Part shown: positions 1 through 9,404 of the stretch, in pieces | Numbering within the stretch: position 1 is the stretch's first letter | How the letters are laid out: each line of letters opens with the position of its first letter | Notes under the pieces: model-generated | Database searches by the model: none | Told to the model about the DNA's origin: nothing | Seen by the model: only the letters and a program-made list of their open reading frames with translations | Position numbers and translations under genes: made by a program | DNA from: Neoceratodus forsteri | Lineage: Eukaryota; Chordata; Ceratodontiformes; Ceratodontidae | Direction: 5' to 3' | Assembly (NCBI GenBank): GCA_016271365.2 | Contig: CM028136.1 | Location: 468,408,001-468,472,000 of the forward strand | DNA length: 64,000 nt

Positions 1-940
1 GTGTTGATTCCTCCTTTTTTGCGTTTATTAGTGGTACAGTACGTCAGGCACTTTACCAAAAATGTTCTGATAGTCTAAGAAAATGATATCTATTGGTTTG
101 TTGTTATCCATAATCTCACTTACTTTTTCATAAAAAGCAAGTAGATTGGTTTGGCATGACCTATTATGCGTGAATCCATGTTGGGATATTTTCCAATTTC
201 CTTTATTTTTCAGTTCTGTATTGAGTTTGTCCAGGATTAGTCCTCCCATTATCTTCCCCACCTCTGAGGTAAGACAAATCGGTCTCTAGTTTCCTACCCT
301 CATGGATAGGCATCGCATTTGCTGTACCCCAATCCATTGGTGCTTTGCCTGTCCTGATCAGTTCATTAAAGATGTTAAGCAGGGGTATCAAATTAGTTAG
401 CCCTTTAATTAGCCTAAGGTGAGTTTGGTATGGGCCAGCTGATTTGTCTGTCATTTATTTTCCCAATTTCTTTCTTACGGTGAGGATACCAAACTGTATT
501 TGTTCACAATTGCAGCTGTCCACCAGGGTTTCCTCTTTTTCTACACTGCCTATGGTATTGCATACTGAGCTAAAAATGCTGTTGAATAGTGTCGACATTT
601 CCATTGATGTGCACACCCTCCTGCCATTGTCCAGGAATGGCTCTGCTGACCTGTCCACTGCCTTTGATGTATTGGTGTAGCTATAAAAGAACTTCAGGCT
701 TTGCATATACTGTTCAGAGCTCCAGTTTGTTTACTTCTTCCCTTATTGTTTTCTTAATGTACTTCAATGAATTATTATATCATTGGATACACTTGGATAG
801 ACTAATTAGTGTAGACCCAGAGGTTGGAATCTTTCATTTAAGCCCCATGATTTCTGTTTCTTCAGTCCTCTTTTTCCCTCAACCCTGGTCCCTGTGTCAC
901 CCAGATCCAGTCGCCTGTCAACTATCCATCCCCATCCACC
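1..940 (-). pseudogene. CR1-group LINE, pre-RT linker and RT fingers/palm, decayed
   Basis: Read on the minus strand from high to low coordinates, three open stretches follow the order of a CR1-type ORF2. At about 706-455 is the linker before the RT (KFFYSY then LFNSIFSSV). At about 454-203 is the first RT block (KSAGPYQTHL in place of the usual KSPGPDG, then NELIRTGKAPMDW). At about 261-28 is QHGF..SCQTNLLAFYEKV leading to motif A as FLDYQNIF, where the family has F-D-F-S-K-A-F-D. The second aspartate of motif A is gone and the frame changes between blocks, so it cannot make RT. Its wording matches the LINE RT at 42.4-44.3 kb, so both belong to one family. The window edge cuts off the rest. 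Confidence 0.85.
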
Positions 941-1610
941 TCTAACTTCACCACTTTAGCCAGCTTCCTCAGTTTTCTCCTCTGGTGAAGGGATCATTAG
1001 AGGGCATCCTCCTCTGGTGACTCACTCAGGACTCAGGACAAACTTTGGGCTTTATGGGGTGGTGCCTCTATGTGCCAGGTTACGATCATCATCCAATTCC
1101 TGACAAGGGGTTTTCTGTCTTGTAGTACTGCCCTCCCAACTCCACATGGCACACATTAGAGTCTCCAATGGCCTTCCCAATATACAGCTTCACCAGCCAC
1201 TGGAAGGTAAACCTTCCAGGCTCTACTGCCGGGGTTGCTGATGCCACAGGAGTGTTGAACCATTTCATCTGATTGAGGGCACACTGCCACCAACAGCACT
1301 CTTTGATCACTAGTCATCCAGTTGCCACTATCTTGGGCTGATTCATACCCTGAAACCTGAGTTGCCAGCATGGAAGCATGACACACTACAGGCTGGGTCA
1401 ATGGATGGCCCAGGCCCCAGAGTTATAAAAGAAAAGAGTGACATCTCACTGGATTTTTGACTCAAAGAAGCCCAAAAGCAGGAAGCCCTAGGACTGATAG
1501 CCAGTATCAGTGATGTATTTTCCCCAAGGCCTGGAGAAACCCATGTTATCCAACATCACACAGAAATGGAACTGGGCCTAGGGATCCTCAAAAACCATAT
1601 AGACTCCTGG
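941..1610. other. No feature recognised
   Basis: Unique-looking sequence with only short stop-limited frames. No RT, endonuclease, tRNA or terminal-repeat signal was seen. Confidence 0.5.
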
Positions 1611-2020
1611 TTCAATGTTTTGGTGAATGGAGTATGGGGTTAGTAGTGCTTATGTAATTGTAGCTTACTTTTTGGATTTTCTCTATTCTCACCCTTGGTA
1701 GGGAAGCTGGGTAGTGAGTAGGAAATAGGAAGACCAGCACCAAGGGTGAGCAGAGTGCCGGAGAAGGAGGAGGCAGGGGTGGGTGGTGGGTGTTTTGCAA
1801 TGTGCTAAGCAGGAAACTGCCATGGGAGGCTGATCTTTATTAGGGATGTGGGAGGAGCTATTCCTACACATTGAACCATGGGCTTTAGCCCTCTCATTCA
1901 ATGTTTTGGTGACTAGAATATGGAGTTAGTTATGGTTATGTAACTGTAGTTTACTTTTTGGCTTTTGTCTAATTCTACCCTTGGTAAGGAAGCCAGGTAG
2001 TGAGTAGGGAATAGAAAGCC
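1611..2020. repeat. Direct repeat, two ~120-bp copies 286 bp apart
   Basis: Copy one (about 1611-1730) and copy two (about 1897-2018) both begin CAATGTTTTGGTGA and both contain GTTAGTnnTGnTTATGTAA and GGTAGTGAGTAGG. They are similar but not identical. The sequence between them holds the repeat at 1795-1895, which recurs at 8034-8141. Confidence 0.7.
1795..1895 (+). repeat. Dispersed ~105-bp repeat, copy 1
   Basis: This block, centred on TTTATTAGGGATGTGGGAGG and ending GGGCTTTAGCCCTC, recurs in the same orientation at 8034-8141 with scattered substitutions. The two copies lie outside both ends of the LINE at 3.6-7.5 kb. No coding or tRNA-like promoter motif is evident, so the element type is unknown. 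Confidence 0.75.
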
Positions 2021-2164
2021 CAAAAAGATTACCTCCTCCAGCTCACTGAGAGTATGACCAGTAGCACGCAGCAGAAGAAAAAATCCCAGAAGAGGGAGAC
2101 CTCTGAGGAGCCATGCTACTGACCCACCCATCCTCAGGGCAAATTAAGAGGAGGTGATCCTAAG

Positions 2165-3285
2165 TTCTTCTATCAGGTAGCCCAGAACAGCATGGGCTGG
2201 TGTCTTTTTCAAACAGTAGGAGTGGTTTGGGTCCTGTGCCGCACCTCCACAGAGTCGCTGCTGGAGTTCCCTTGCCATTGAGCCAATGCTCACTTTCTGC
2301 TACCCCTGCTGCAATCACTGCTCCCTACTTTCTCTGCCGCCTGCCCAGAGGAGGATCAGTAGCTCCACTTCTGAGGCCACCACTTAGCTATCAGTTATGC
2401 CTCAGAGCCGCTTCAACGTACAGCCCGCTCAGGATTTTTTTGAATTTCTTGGCACCTTCCAATACAGGACTCTGATTGGAGCTGGCATTTTGTGGCTCCA
2501 CTCCCGATTGGCTGTTTTGTTTTCCCCTTGTTTATAAACTTTTACTACAGTACCTGTTTACTGCATATTTTCTTTCTGCTTAATAGTTTAACTAAGCTTA
2601 GAGATTTAGTAGAGCATCTTTACAGATTTTTAGAAATTGCACTTGTGGTAATAGTTTTGATTCATCTGCTTAAGATTTTGTTTTCTGCCTACGCTTGCTT
2701 TTCCCTCTGCTGAAGCTTTGCCTCCCTGCTTTAATTTCTTTCCCTCTGCTAAAAATTTGCTCCCTTGATTAATTTCCGACCCCGGCTTCACTCATTATTT
2801 CCCCAGTGAGCCCCTGCACCATTTTTGCTATATTTTAATTTCTCTCATTGCCTACAGCCCGTCTCCCAAACTCCACCTTTTTCCCTTTGTATTTTAAACT
2901 GTACTACCTCCTTCCTGTGTCCCCACCCAGTTTCTTTTGTCTGCCTGAGTCCTCCCTTTTCCTAGCCACTATTTAAACTCTCCTTCCCTTCCTCCTCAGG
3001 TAGCCCAGAACAGCAGGGGCTGGTGTCCTTTTCAAACAGCAGGAGTGGTTTGGATTCTGTGCTGCATCTCCAGAAAGCCCCTGCGGGAGTCCCCTTACCA
3101 TTGAGCCAATGCTCACTTTCTGCTATCTCCACTGGAATCACCGCTCCCTGCCGCTGAGCTATACACTCCTTCTCTGCCATCTGTCCCGAGGTGAATCAGT
3201 AGCCCCAGTTATGCAGCCCCTGCTTCACTATCAGGTAGCCCAGGAGCTGCTTCAACATTCAGACTGCTCAGGAGTTTCCCTGTCA
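2165..3285 (+). repeat. Tandem/direct repeat of ~300 bp at 830-bp spacing, candidate LINE 5' UTR
   Basis: Copies at about 2175-2445 and 2998-3280 share TCAGGTAGCCCAGAACAGCA, CATTGAGCCAATGCTCACTT and a GCTTCAAC(G/A)T(A/T)CAG end. Between them is a pyrimidine-rich stretch (about 2490-2995). The array ends about 300 bp upstream of the LINE open frame at 3587. It could be that element's promoter units, but the link is positional only. Confidence 0.65.
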
Positions 3286-3586
3286 GTGCTTTGTGCTGGC
3301 TCCCCACTCTCCCACTCTCCCTACCTGGGCACTTACTTATACAGGGACAATTGGCTGTGTCATATGACAATCAGCCAGTTTCTCATTTGCTAGTTATACT
3401 CATTGCCCACTGGGGCATTTCTCACTGATTTCACCTTCCCCCTGACTCTAACATCTTACTCCTTCTGAACACTTCTGAGTCCTGTTACTCTCTACTTTTT
3501 CTCCTGAATCCCTTTACAACATGGCTTTACAACTGGGATTTCTGATGATCACTGGGGTAACATTAGTCATCCTTTATTAGCTCTCT

Positions 3587-4256
3587 TTGGGCACATGCTC
3601 TCATGCCAAGACCCAGTCAGCACCAAGTCTGAAGGATTTCACCTTCTCAAACATGATTGCTGACCCTGGCAAATACACAGATCTTACCCATATGTTCCTC
3701 CTGAGGTTCCTAATATACTATGCCACTTTCACCACTAAAATATGTTTAAGGCACCAAATACATCAGCTCCACCGTTTCTTACCTCGCAAGCTCTGGTACC
3801 TGCTGCTACTTGCTCTGTCACTATCAGGAGATATCGCAATGAACCCTGGCCCTATGACACAACCAGTGCATACCAGTGTTGGCTGTCCTAACATAAAAGG
3901 TATGCATATTATGCACCTCAACATCAGAAGCCTCCTCAGAAGCTTTTCTGAACTGGAGGCCTTTGTGGCTGTCTATCATCCTGATGTTCTCTGCCTATCT
4001 AAGACCTGGCTTAAGCCTTCAATTCCTGATGCTGTATGCAACCTAATTAACTACAATCTTGTTAGGTGTGACAGACCATACTCTGAACATGGAGGGGCAG
4101 TTGCGATTTATTTTAAGACCCATCTAAATCTCTCACTGGCCACTAACCCCCATACAGTCATTCAAATCTCTCCATGCAGTCCTCTTCCTAGTCACAAAAA
4201 AGCTACACATAGTATGTACTTACAATCCCCCACGAAGTGGCCCCTCAGGCCTTACT
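3587..4256 (+). pseudogene. LINE A endonuclease N-terminal part with 2A-like leader
   Basis: The open frame of about 223 residues has no ATG at its left edge; the first in-frame ATG is at 3653. Residues 71-80 are a leucine-rich hydrophobic run followed directly by SGDIAMNPGP (3824-3853), matching the position and core of 2A-like ribosome-skipping peptides known in AP-endonuclease LINEs. The usual D-x-E/H-x-NPGP is here D-I-A-M-NPGP. The endonuclease starts at HLNIRSLL (about residues 110-117). The second catalytic motif reads LSKTWL (4001) where the family has ETWL, so the metal-binding glutamate is lost. The next part, GGAVAIYF, is well kept. Confidence 0.85.
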
Positions 4257-4316
4257 GAGCTGCTTGAACACTCTGTCTCCTCTCTTGGGCATAATGAACT
4301 ACTAATTCTTGCTAAC

Positions 4317-4634
4317 ATGAATCTGAACTGGTTAGGTCAAGTCCATAACACCCTCCTTTCCTTAGTACAAGACTATAACCTGCCCCAAGTGATAACTGAT
4401 CCAGCCAGGATAACATGTACTTCCACTTCGGACACACTTATTGACTGGATAGTATCAAATCGCATTGACCGGGTTGCAGCTGCCAGTACATTACCAGATG
4501 CCATAAGTGACCACTCTCCAATTTTCTGCATTTGGAGTCCCTCTGTTGTCCCCTCCCCCTGCCACAATTTATTACTTTTTGCAACTATGCCAAACTGGAT
4601 CATGCTAGCTTCCTTAACGAGGTCTCTTTATTGA
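4317..4634 (+). pseudogene. LINE A endonuclease C-terminal part
   Basis: It continues the endonuclease in another frame. LANMNLNWL replaces the usual GDFNLDWL. PQVITDPAR and DTLIDWIVSN follow, and the domain closes with ISDHSPIF, which retains the conserved D-H pair. The separate frame and the lost aspartate in the GDFN motif show decay. Confidence 0.8.
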
Positions 4635-5009
4635 CTGGTACTACCTTCATCGGATCCATGATACTCAGGCTGCTCTTGAATACTTTATTGACAGGTTTGT
4701 GACCCTTCAAGATAGTCGCACTCCCCTCACCACACGGTGTGTTTGGGCAAAACAAACAAGATGACTACATAAAGACCTACTGGCCTCCCTTGGGCTAGGG
4801 ACAAAAGTTGGAAGTGTTTTAAAAAATCAAGCTGCCATCTGATTATAACACCTACAGGGCTCTATGGAGTACCTGCAAAAAAACAAATCAGATTAGCTAA
4901 AAGCTCCTGTAGTAAAGGACTCTTACTGCATGTAGCAAGGAACTCTAGAAAATTCTGGACTCACGTAAAAACCTTTCTGGGGTCCTAACAATATCATTCT
5001 AATAATGAC

Positions 5010-5210
5010 ATGGTCCTAAATGGTGTCCATTGTAACAATTCAACTACTATTGCTAATGCTTTTAACGTACAGTTCTCTGATCTGTCGAAACACACCTCAG
5101 TTTTTCCTACCTCACCCCCCATATCCAACCCTAAAACTGTGAACCACATGCCTGAGCACCCCCCTTTCTACTTTAAAGCCATATCCAGAACTGATGTCCT
5201 CAAGCATTTA
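5010..5210 (+). pseudogene. LINE A linker before RT
   Basis: IANAFNVQFSDL and FKAISRTDVLKHLN are typical of the stretch between endonuclease and RT in L2/CR1 elements. The frame is cut by the SINE inserted just after the last motif and resumes at 5427 with GSDGLEPKCLK, the first RT block. Confidence 0.75.
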
Positions 5211-5217
5211 AACACTA

Positions 5218-5419
5218 TTTTTTTTCCAATTGTTTAACCAGGTGAGACACACTAGGCTGAAAGCTTTTTTACAGGTGCAACCTGGGAGCATAGGGAAGTT
5301 AAGTGACTTGCTCAGGGTCACACAATATATGCAAGTGAGGGCTGTAGGATTCAAACCCAGGTCTCCAGATTTGCAGCTCAGAGCCTTAAACTACTGCGCT
5401 ATACTGCCACCCTTTGGAT
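5218..5419 (-). mobile_element. tRNA-derived SINE with CORE/MIR-like body
   Basis: On the minus strand the head starts near 5419. It has a perfect pol III A box (TAGCGCAGTAG, complement of 5391-5401) and a B box (GGTTTGAATCC, complement of 5347-5357, one mismatch to consensus). The body has GTGTGACC..GAGCAAGTCACTTAAC, very like the central region of MIR/CORE-SINEs. An A-rich 3' end (complement of 5218-5226) abuts the target site. Identical 7-bp flanks AACACTA lie at 5211-5217 and 5420-5426, and the host LINE resumes directly after. It is a SINE insertion by target-primed reverse transcription. Confidence 0.88.
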
Positions 5420-5426
5420 AACACTA

Positions 5427-6360
5427 GTATAGGTTCTGACGGCCTTGAGCCCAAGTGTCTCAAACTGGCTGCTCCCTTTATTGCAGCACCTCTAAACAGA
5501 ATTTTCACCCTGTCTCTCTGCCACAGCAATGTCCCTGGCATGTGAAAAATCACTAGAGTCACTCCAATATTCAAAAAAGGTGACAAAAAAGACATCACCA
5601 ACTACTGTTCTATAGCAATCTTATCAGTACTGTGCAAAATCCTGGAAAAGATAGTGAGTGACCTCTCAGATCTCTGATTTCCTCTTCAAATATAATTTTC
5701 TATCACCATATCAGCATGGTTTCCATAAAGGGCATAGCACCTCCACTGCTCTCCTCCAATTCACAAATGACACCCTTTGCACCATGGATTCTGGCCTTCT
5801 AACTGGGGCCATATTTATCGACCTTATGAAAGCCTTCGATCTAGCAAACCACACTCTTCTTCTTGCCAACCTTACATCCCTTGGTTTCTCATGAAACTCT
5901 GTGGCCTGGATTGAAAGCTACCTATCTAATAGAGTTCAAGCAGTGAAATTTAACTCTGCAATATCAGATAAATCTTTATAAAAGTTTCCCAGGGCTCTAT
6001 CCTGGGCCCACTCCTCTTCTTTGCCTTTATTAACCAGTTTGCGCTGAACATCACTTCCTGCTCAACCATCCTCTATGCGGATGATCTTGTCTTGTATTCC
6101 AGCTCAAAGGATGTACATTAAATCAACATTAAGCTATCCTCTGCATTTCTACAGATCCATTCCTGGCTCACAAGTAATAAACTTATTCTCAATGTGTCTA
6201 AAACACAGGCAATGTTCTTTGGCTCAGCAGCCAAACTGAAAACTTGCCATGGTCAGCTTAAGATACCTAGCCCAGATGGCTCATTCCTGGACACTGTGAG
6301 CAAGTTCAAATATCTGGGAGTCCTTCTTGATGAAACTCTGGGCTTTGACCAGCATATACA
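5427..6360 (+). pseudogene. LINE A reverse transcriptase and thumb
   Basis: The first block GSDGLEPKCLK is followed by TRVTPIFKKGDKKDITNY. PYQHGFHKGHSTSTALL leads to motif A as FIDLMKAFDLANH (5812-5850), with the catalytic aspartate kept. Motif C is [15 protein letters not shown] at 6074-6085, intact. The thumb has SWLTSNKLILNVSKTQAMFF and FKYLGVLLDETLGFDQHI. Frameshifts lie near 5650, 5895 and 5980 and stops interrupt the domain, so the enzyme is dead although its key aspartates survive. Confidence 0.88.
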
Positions 6361-6617
6361 AGGTACCTGAAAATCGGTAATAACAAAATCAGTATTGCTT
6401 ACTAAACAAGTCACATACTCCCTCTGCTAGACTGGCCATTGCACAGGGCATTTTATTGCCATTGCTTGCCTGTGGTGCCATCACATATGTTAATGCTTCC
6501 AAGGCCACGCTTTGCAAATAGGATACCACCTACAATAATATCTGCCATTACTCCTCTGCATCCCCATGGCTAAAATAACACTGCCTGCTATATGCTGATC
6601 TCAACTGGCCTTCCCCC

Positions 6618-6881
6618 TTGGCCCACCGGCTCCTCTCCTTCTGCTCCCAGACAGACAATATAATCAGGTATAATACTCCTTCATCACTGAGCACCCTCTT
6701 AACTCCTCTGACCTCCTCCCATGGCCTTCGCTCAGTTGATAAATCCCTGCTACACGTTCCTAGGTGTGAAACCTGTAAGGGTTCTACTGCTTTCTACCAT
6801 GTGGCCCTTAAACTCTGGAATTCCCTGCCCTTAGCCATTCATCTTACACCCAGTCATGCCACTTTCAAAAATAAGCTTTGA
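6618..6881 (+). pseudogene. LINE A C-terminal domain
   Basis: The frame ends in ALKLWNSLPLAIHLTPSHATF followed by KNKL and a stop, the standard C-terminus of L2/CR1-type ORF2. After the stop come about 640 bp of 3' UTR and the TAAA tail. Confidence 0.8.
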
Positions 6882-7541
6882 ACTCACCTTTTCAACCCTG
6901 CACCTTGCACTTGCTATAATCCTCCTTAGTATGCCCGCCTTCCCTACAATGCATTTCACTGACTTATATTTGCCCCTCTTATGACCCTCTGTCTACCTCC
7001 CACTTTCAGTCACCTCCCTCTCACTACTGCCTAGACATCCCTCCCATTGGCAATCTTCACTTGGGCAAAATGGTATGCTTAGATATCAGTCTTGTTGTTT
7101 TATCTCTCTGCCTGGTTCCTGTTGACCTGATGCCCTGCCCACCCCAGTGTCTGAGTTGTATTATGTACACTTGTCCCTGTTGACTTGTAGTCCTGCCCAC
7201 TCCAGTGTCTGAATTCTATTACTTTATAAGAGAAATAGCTAAAAATTGTAAATGGCACTTACTTGTTACTCCATGTACCTAGCCTGTTACAACTGCATAA
7301 TCTGTATCTGTAATTGCTTTGCACTACTTGTTTTTCCCTATCTATGTCTACTGTATTATATTGTTATTTACTTCTATGCCTAACTGAAATGTTTGTAATT
7401 TTCTTTCTTGCAAAAATGTTGTACTATATCACTGTTACATAATGACACTTTGTAACCTCCCAGGTCATGTCTGAAAATAATCACTTCCGTGTCTAGTACA
7501 TCTACCTGGTAATCAAAAACTAAATAAATAAAATAAATAAC
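6882..7541 (+). other. LINE A 3' UTR and TAAA-type tail
   Basis: Non-coding, pyrimidine-rich at first, containing two copies of a CTGATGCCCTGCCCACCCCAG / CTTGTAGTCCTGCCCACTCCAG-like block (about 7127 and 7184). It ends with ACTAAATAAATAAAATAAATAA at 7519-7540. Confidence 0.75.
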
Positions 7542-8030
7542 GAGACTGCAGTAGGAACCCCAGAGAGAGCAAGAATGAAGCTACACACCCTGAGAGCATC
7601 CACGGGGAACCAGCAAAGCTGCTATGGAGGCTCTGGGGAAGGGACACAGGATAGCCAGACCGGAACTGCTCAGGAGGTGAGAGGCAGAACCAAACAGTGG
7701 GGGAGCAGAATAGAGAATGCAAGAGGAAGGTCAGAGCAGGACAGGGAGAAACCTGGCTGGGAGGAGGCAACAGCAAACAGCTGAGGGCAGAATAAAGAAG
7801 TTACAGGAAGGAGGAGAGAGTTGTTGGCAGAAGAGAGGAACTGGACAGGAGGGGAGACAACAAGAGCGGGGGGACAAACAACAACAGTTATGAGGGAGAG
7901 AGACTGAATGAGCAGGGGACAGTGAGGGGGCAGGAGAAAGGAAAATGGGACAGAAGAGAGTGGGGGGAGCAAATAGAAAAGAAAAGGAGGCCCAGCTACA
8001 CAAGCCCTGCAGGTGCCTAGCGCTTGTGAA
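7542..8030. other. Purine-rich (G/A) block, no gene
   Basis: The plus strand is strongly G+A biased for almost 500 bp. Long stop-free stretches on both strands follow from this bias and show no domain. It starts exactly at the LINE A tail, so it is either pre-insertion flank or another element's end. Confidence 0.6.
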
Positions 8031-8033
8031 GGG

Positions 8034-8141
8034 GTGGTGTTTCGCAACATGTTAAGTGGGGAACTGTCGTGAGAGGCTGGCCTTTATTAGGGATGTGGGA
8101 GGAACTATTTCTCCACATTGAACCACGGGCTTTAGCCCTCA
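8034..8141 (+). repeat. Dispersed ~105-bp repeat, copy 2
   Basis: Same block as 1795-1895, in the same orientation, sharing TTTATTAGGGATGTGGGAGG, CACATTGAACCA and GGGCTTTAGCCCTC. Copy boundaries are approximate. Confidence 0.75.
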
Positions 8142-8524
8142 CAAAAGAAAATGGTAGTCCATAGGAGATCAAAGCATTCTATGTTGAAGTTGGTATTATA
8201 AAGGAACCGCAGAGCAAGTGATCTAGCCTGTTTTTTCTGATCTCAGAACCAGATGGGGCCATCCTGTTTTTGCATTGACTTCATAAAAATTCATAGGGTA
8301 CAGTATCCTAGTTCAATGCTTATCCTTCTCCATGGTTTGATAAACTGCTGGATGGGCTCAGAAAGGCTCGGTTTATTAGTACCCTGGACCTAAAGGGTAG
8401 TGGCAAATACCCTTAACTCATGAATTTCATGAGAAAATGGCATTTGCTACTCCTTTCAGCCTGAATCAACTTATTTTGACACCGTTGGGGTGAATGTAGC
8501 CCCGTCCATTTTTTGTGTTGATTA

Positions 8525-8536
8525 CGCGCATGCGCA
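8525..8536. promoter_or_regulatory. NRF-1-type palindromic site
   Basis: CGCGCATGCGCA matches the NRF-1 consensus YGCGCAYGCGCR at all 12 positions. It sits at the edge of the GC-rich block 8.5-9.3 kb, in a window where CpG is otherwise rare. Binding is not shown; it could be a chance remnant of an element promoter. Confidence 0.4.
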
Positions 8537-8859
8537 AGAAACATATTACGGCAGCTTTCCAGAAGCAAGCAGTGGAGGCATGGCACTGTTGTGGTCAATG
8601 CCCCCACAGCCTTTAAAGGCTTGGCCCACTTTCCCCAATGCCATGGCATGCTGCTGCTGACACTAGTTTAGCCAGCGTGCCACAACCTTTTAAGGTTTCA
8701 GCCGCTGCAATCAGGGGCCGCCTTGTCATTGCAGTGTAAGCCATTTGCTGCAATGAGGAAGCAACCAGTCATTGCTGGGTGGAACCTTATTACAGTGATA
8801 CTGTTTGTGAACATAGTGGTGGCTTGCCACCATGTTCTCAAACAATTTTAAACCCCCCC

Positions 8860-9080
8860 CCACCGAGTGGGTGCCCAATCCCCCTTGGCAGCATGTGCCC
8901 TCCCCACCGTGTTTGTTTCCCAACAGGGGCCCCAATCCCCATTGGCTTCAGTGCCCCAAGGTTGATGTTGCTGACGGGGGAGCCCACTCCCCGTCAGCAT
9001 TATGTACCCCACTGCTTTTGTTGTGTGCTGAACAGGGGTGCCCAATCCCCCATTGGCTACAGCTGCCCCCCCCCAAAAAA
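8860..9080. repeat. GC-rich imperfect repeats with a 10-bp-arm hairpin
   Basis: A unit with AACAGGGG..CCCAATCCCC.TTGGC recurs around 8868, 8930 and 9032. Between the last two lies an exact hairpin: GCTGACGGGG (8970-8979) and CCCCGTCAGC (8989-8998) around a 9-nt loop. Long C runs follow (about 9065-9075). Stop-free frames here run through low-complexity sequence and are not genes. Confidence 0.6.
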
Positions 9081-9404
9081 AGACTCCATTGGCATGCTGG
9101 GAGCCCACCCTAGCATGCCACTTGCCCTGTAAAAAGATAAACAGTCCCACAATTTTTTTTTTCCCTGTGGAAAAAGGAAATGGTCCCTTGGCGGTCTTCC
9201 TGTCCCCTCCCACAACCTATGCCCACCCACTGTGCACTCTGACTCCCCACAACCCCCCACCCCATACTTACCTCTGGAGTCCGGTGCGACCATCTTCAGT
9301 GGACCGGGGACATGTCTGCGGTCTTCAAAGCTGACCACAAACTGAGAAAATGCCGATAAGCTGTATAATGGAATAAATAGAGTTTTTCAACTTTGATGCA
9401 TATC

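Larger units (their letters stand above)
3587..7541 (+). mobile_element. L2/CR1-like LINE (LINE A), nearly full length, decayed
   Basis: All parts of one ORF2 appear in order: a hydrophobic leader with a 2A-like motif, AP-type endonuclease (to about 4630), linker (to about 5210), RT (about 5420-6110), thumb/connection (about 6120-6360), a C-terminal block ending ALKLWNSLPLAI..FKNKL (6790-6881), a 3' UTR, and a TAAA-rich tail at 7520-7541 typical of L2-type 3' ends. The frame shifts several times and has internal stops. A SINE interrupts it at 5218-5419. The direct repeats at 2.2-3.3 kb may be its 5' UTR. L2 versus CR1 assignment rests on motif style and tail only. Confidence 0.85.

Noticed and set aside
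3587..3652. Start of LINE A coding region at 3587
   Set aside because: The codon there is TTG; the first in-frame ATG is 3653, and the true 5' end of the ORF cannot be fixed in a decayed element.
7513..8050. Long open frames on both strands
   Set aside because: Caused by extreme purine/pyrimidine strand bias; low-complexity proteins with no domain.
8779..9338. Overlapping 90-120-codon frames on both strands
   Set aside because: Proline- or glycine-rich translations of the GC-rich repeat block; no conserved domain.
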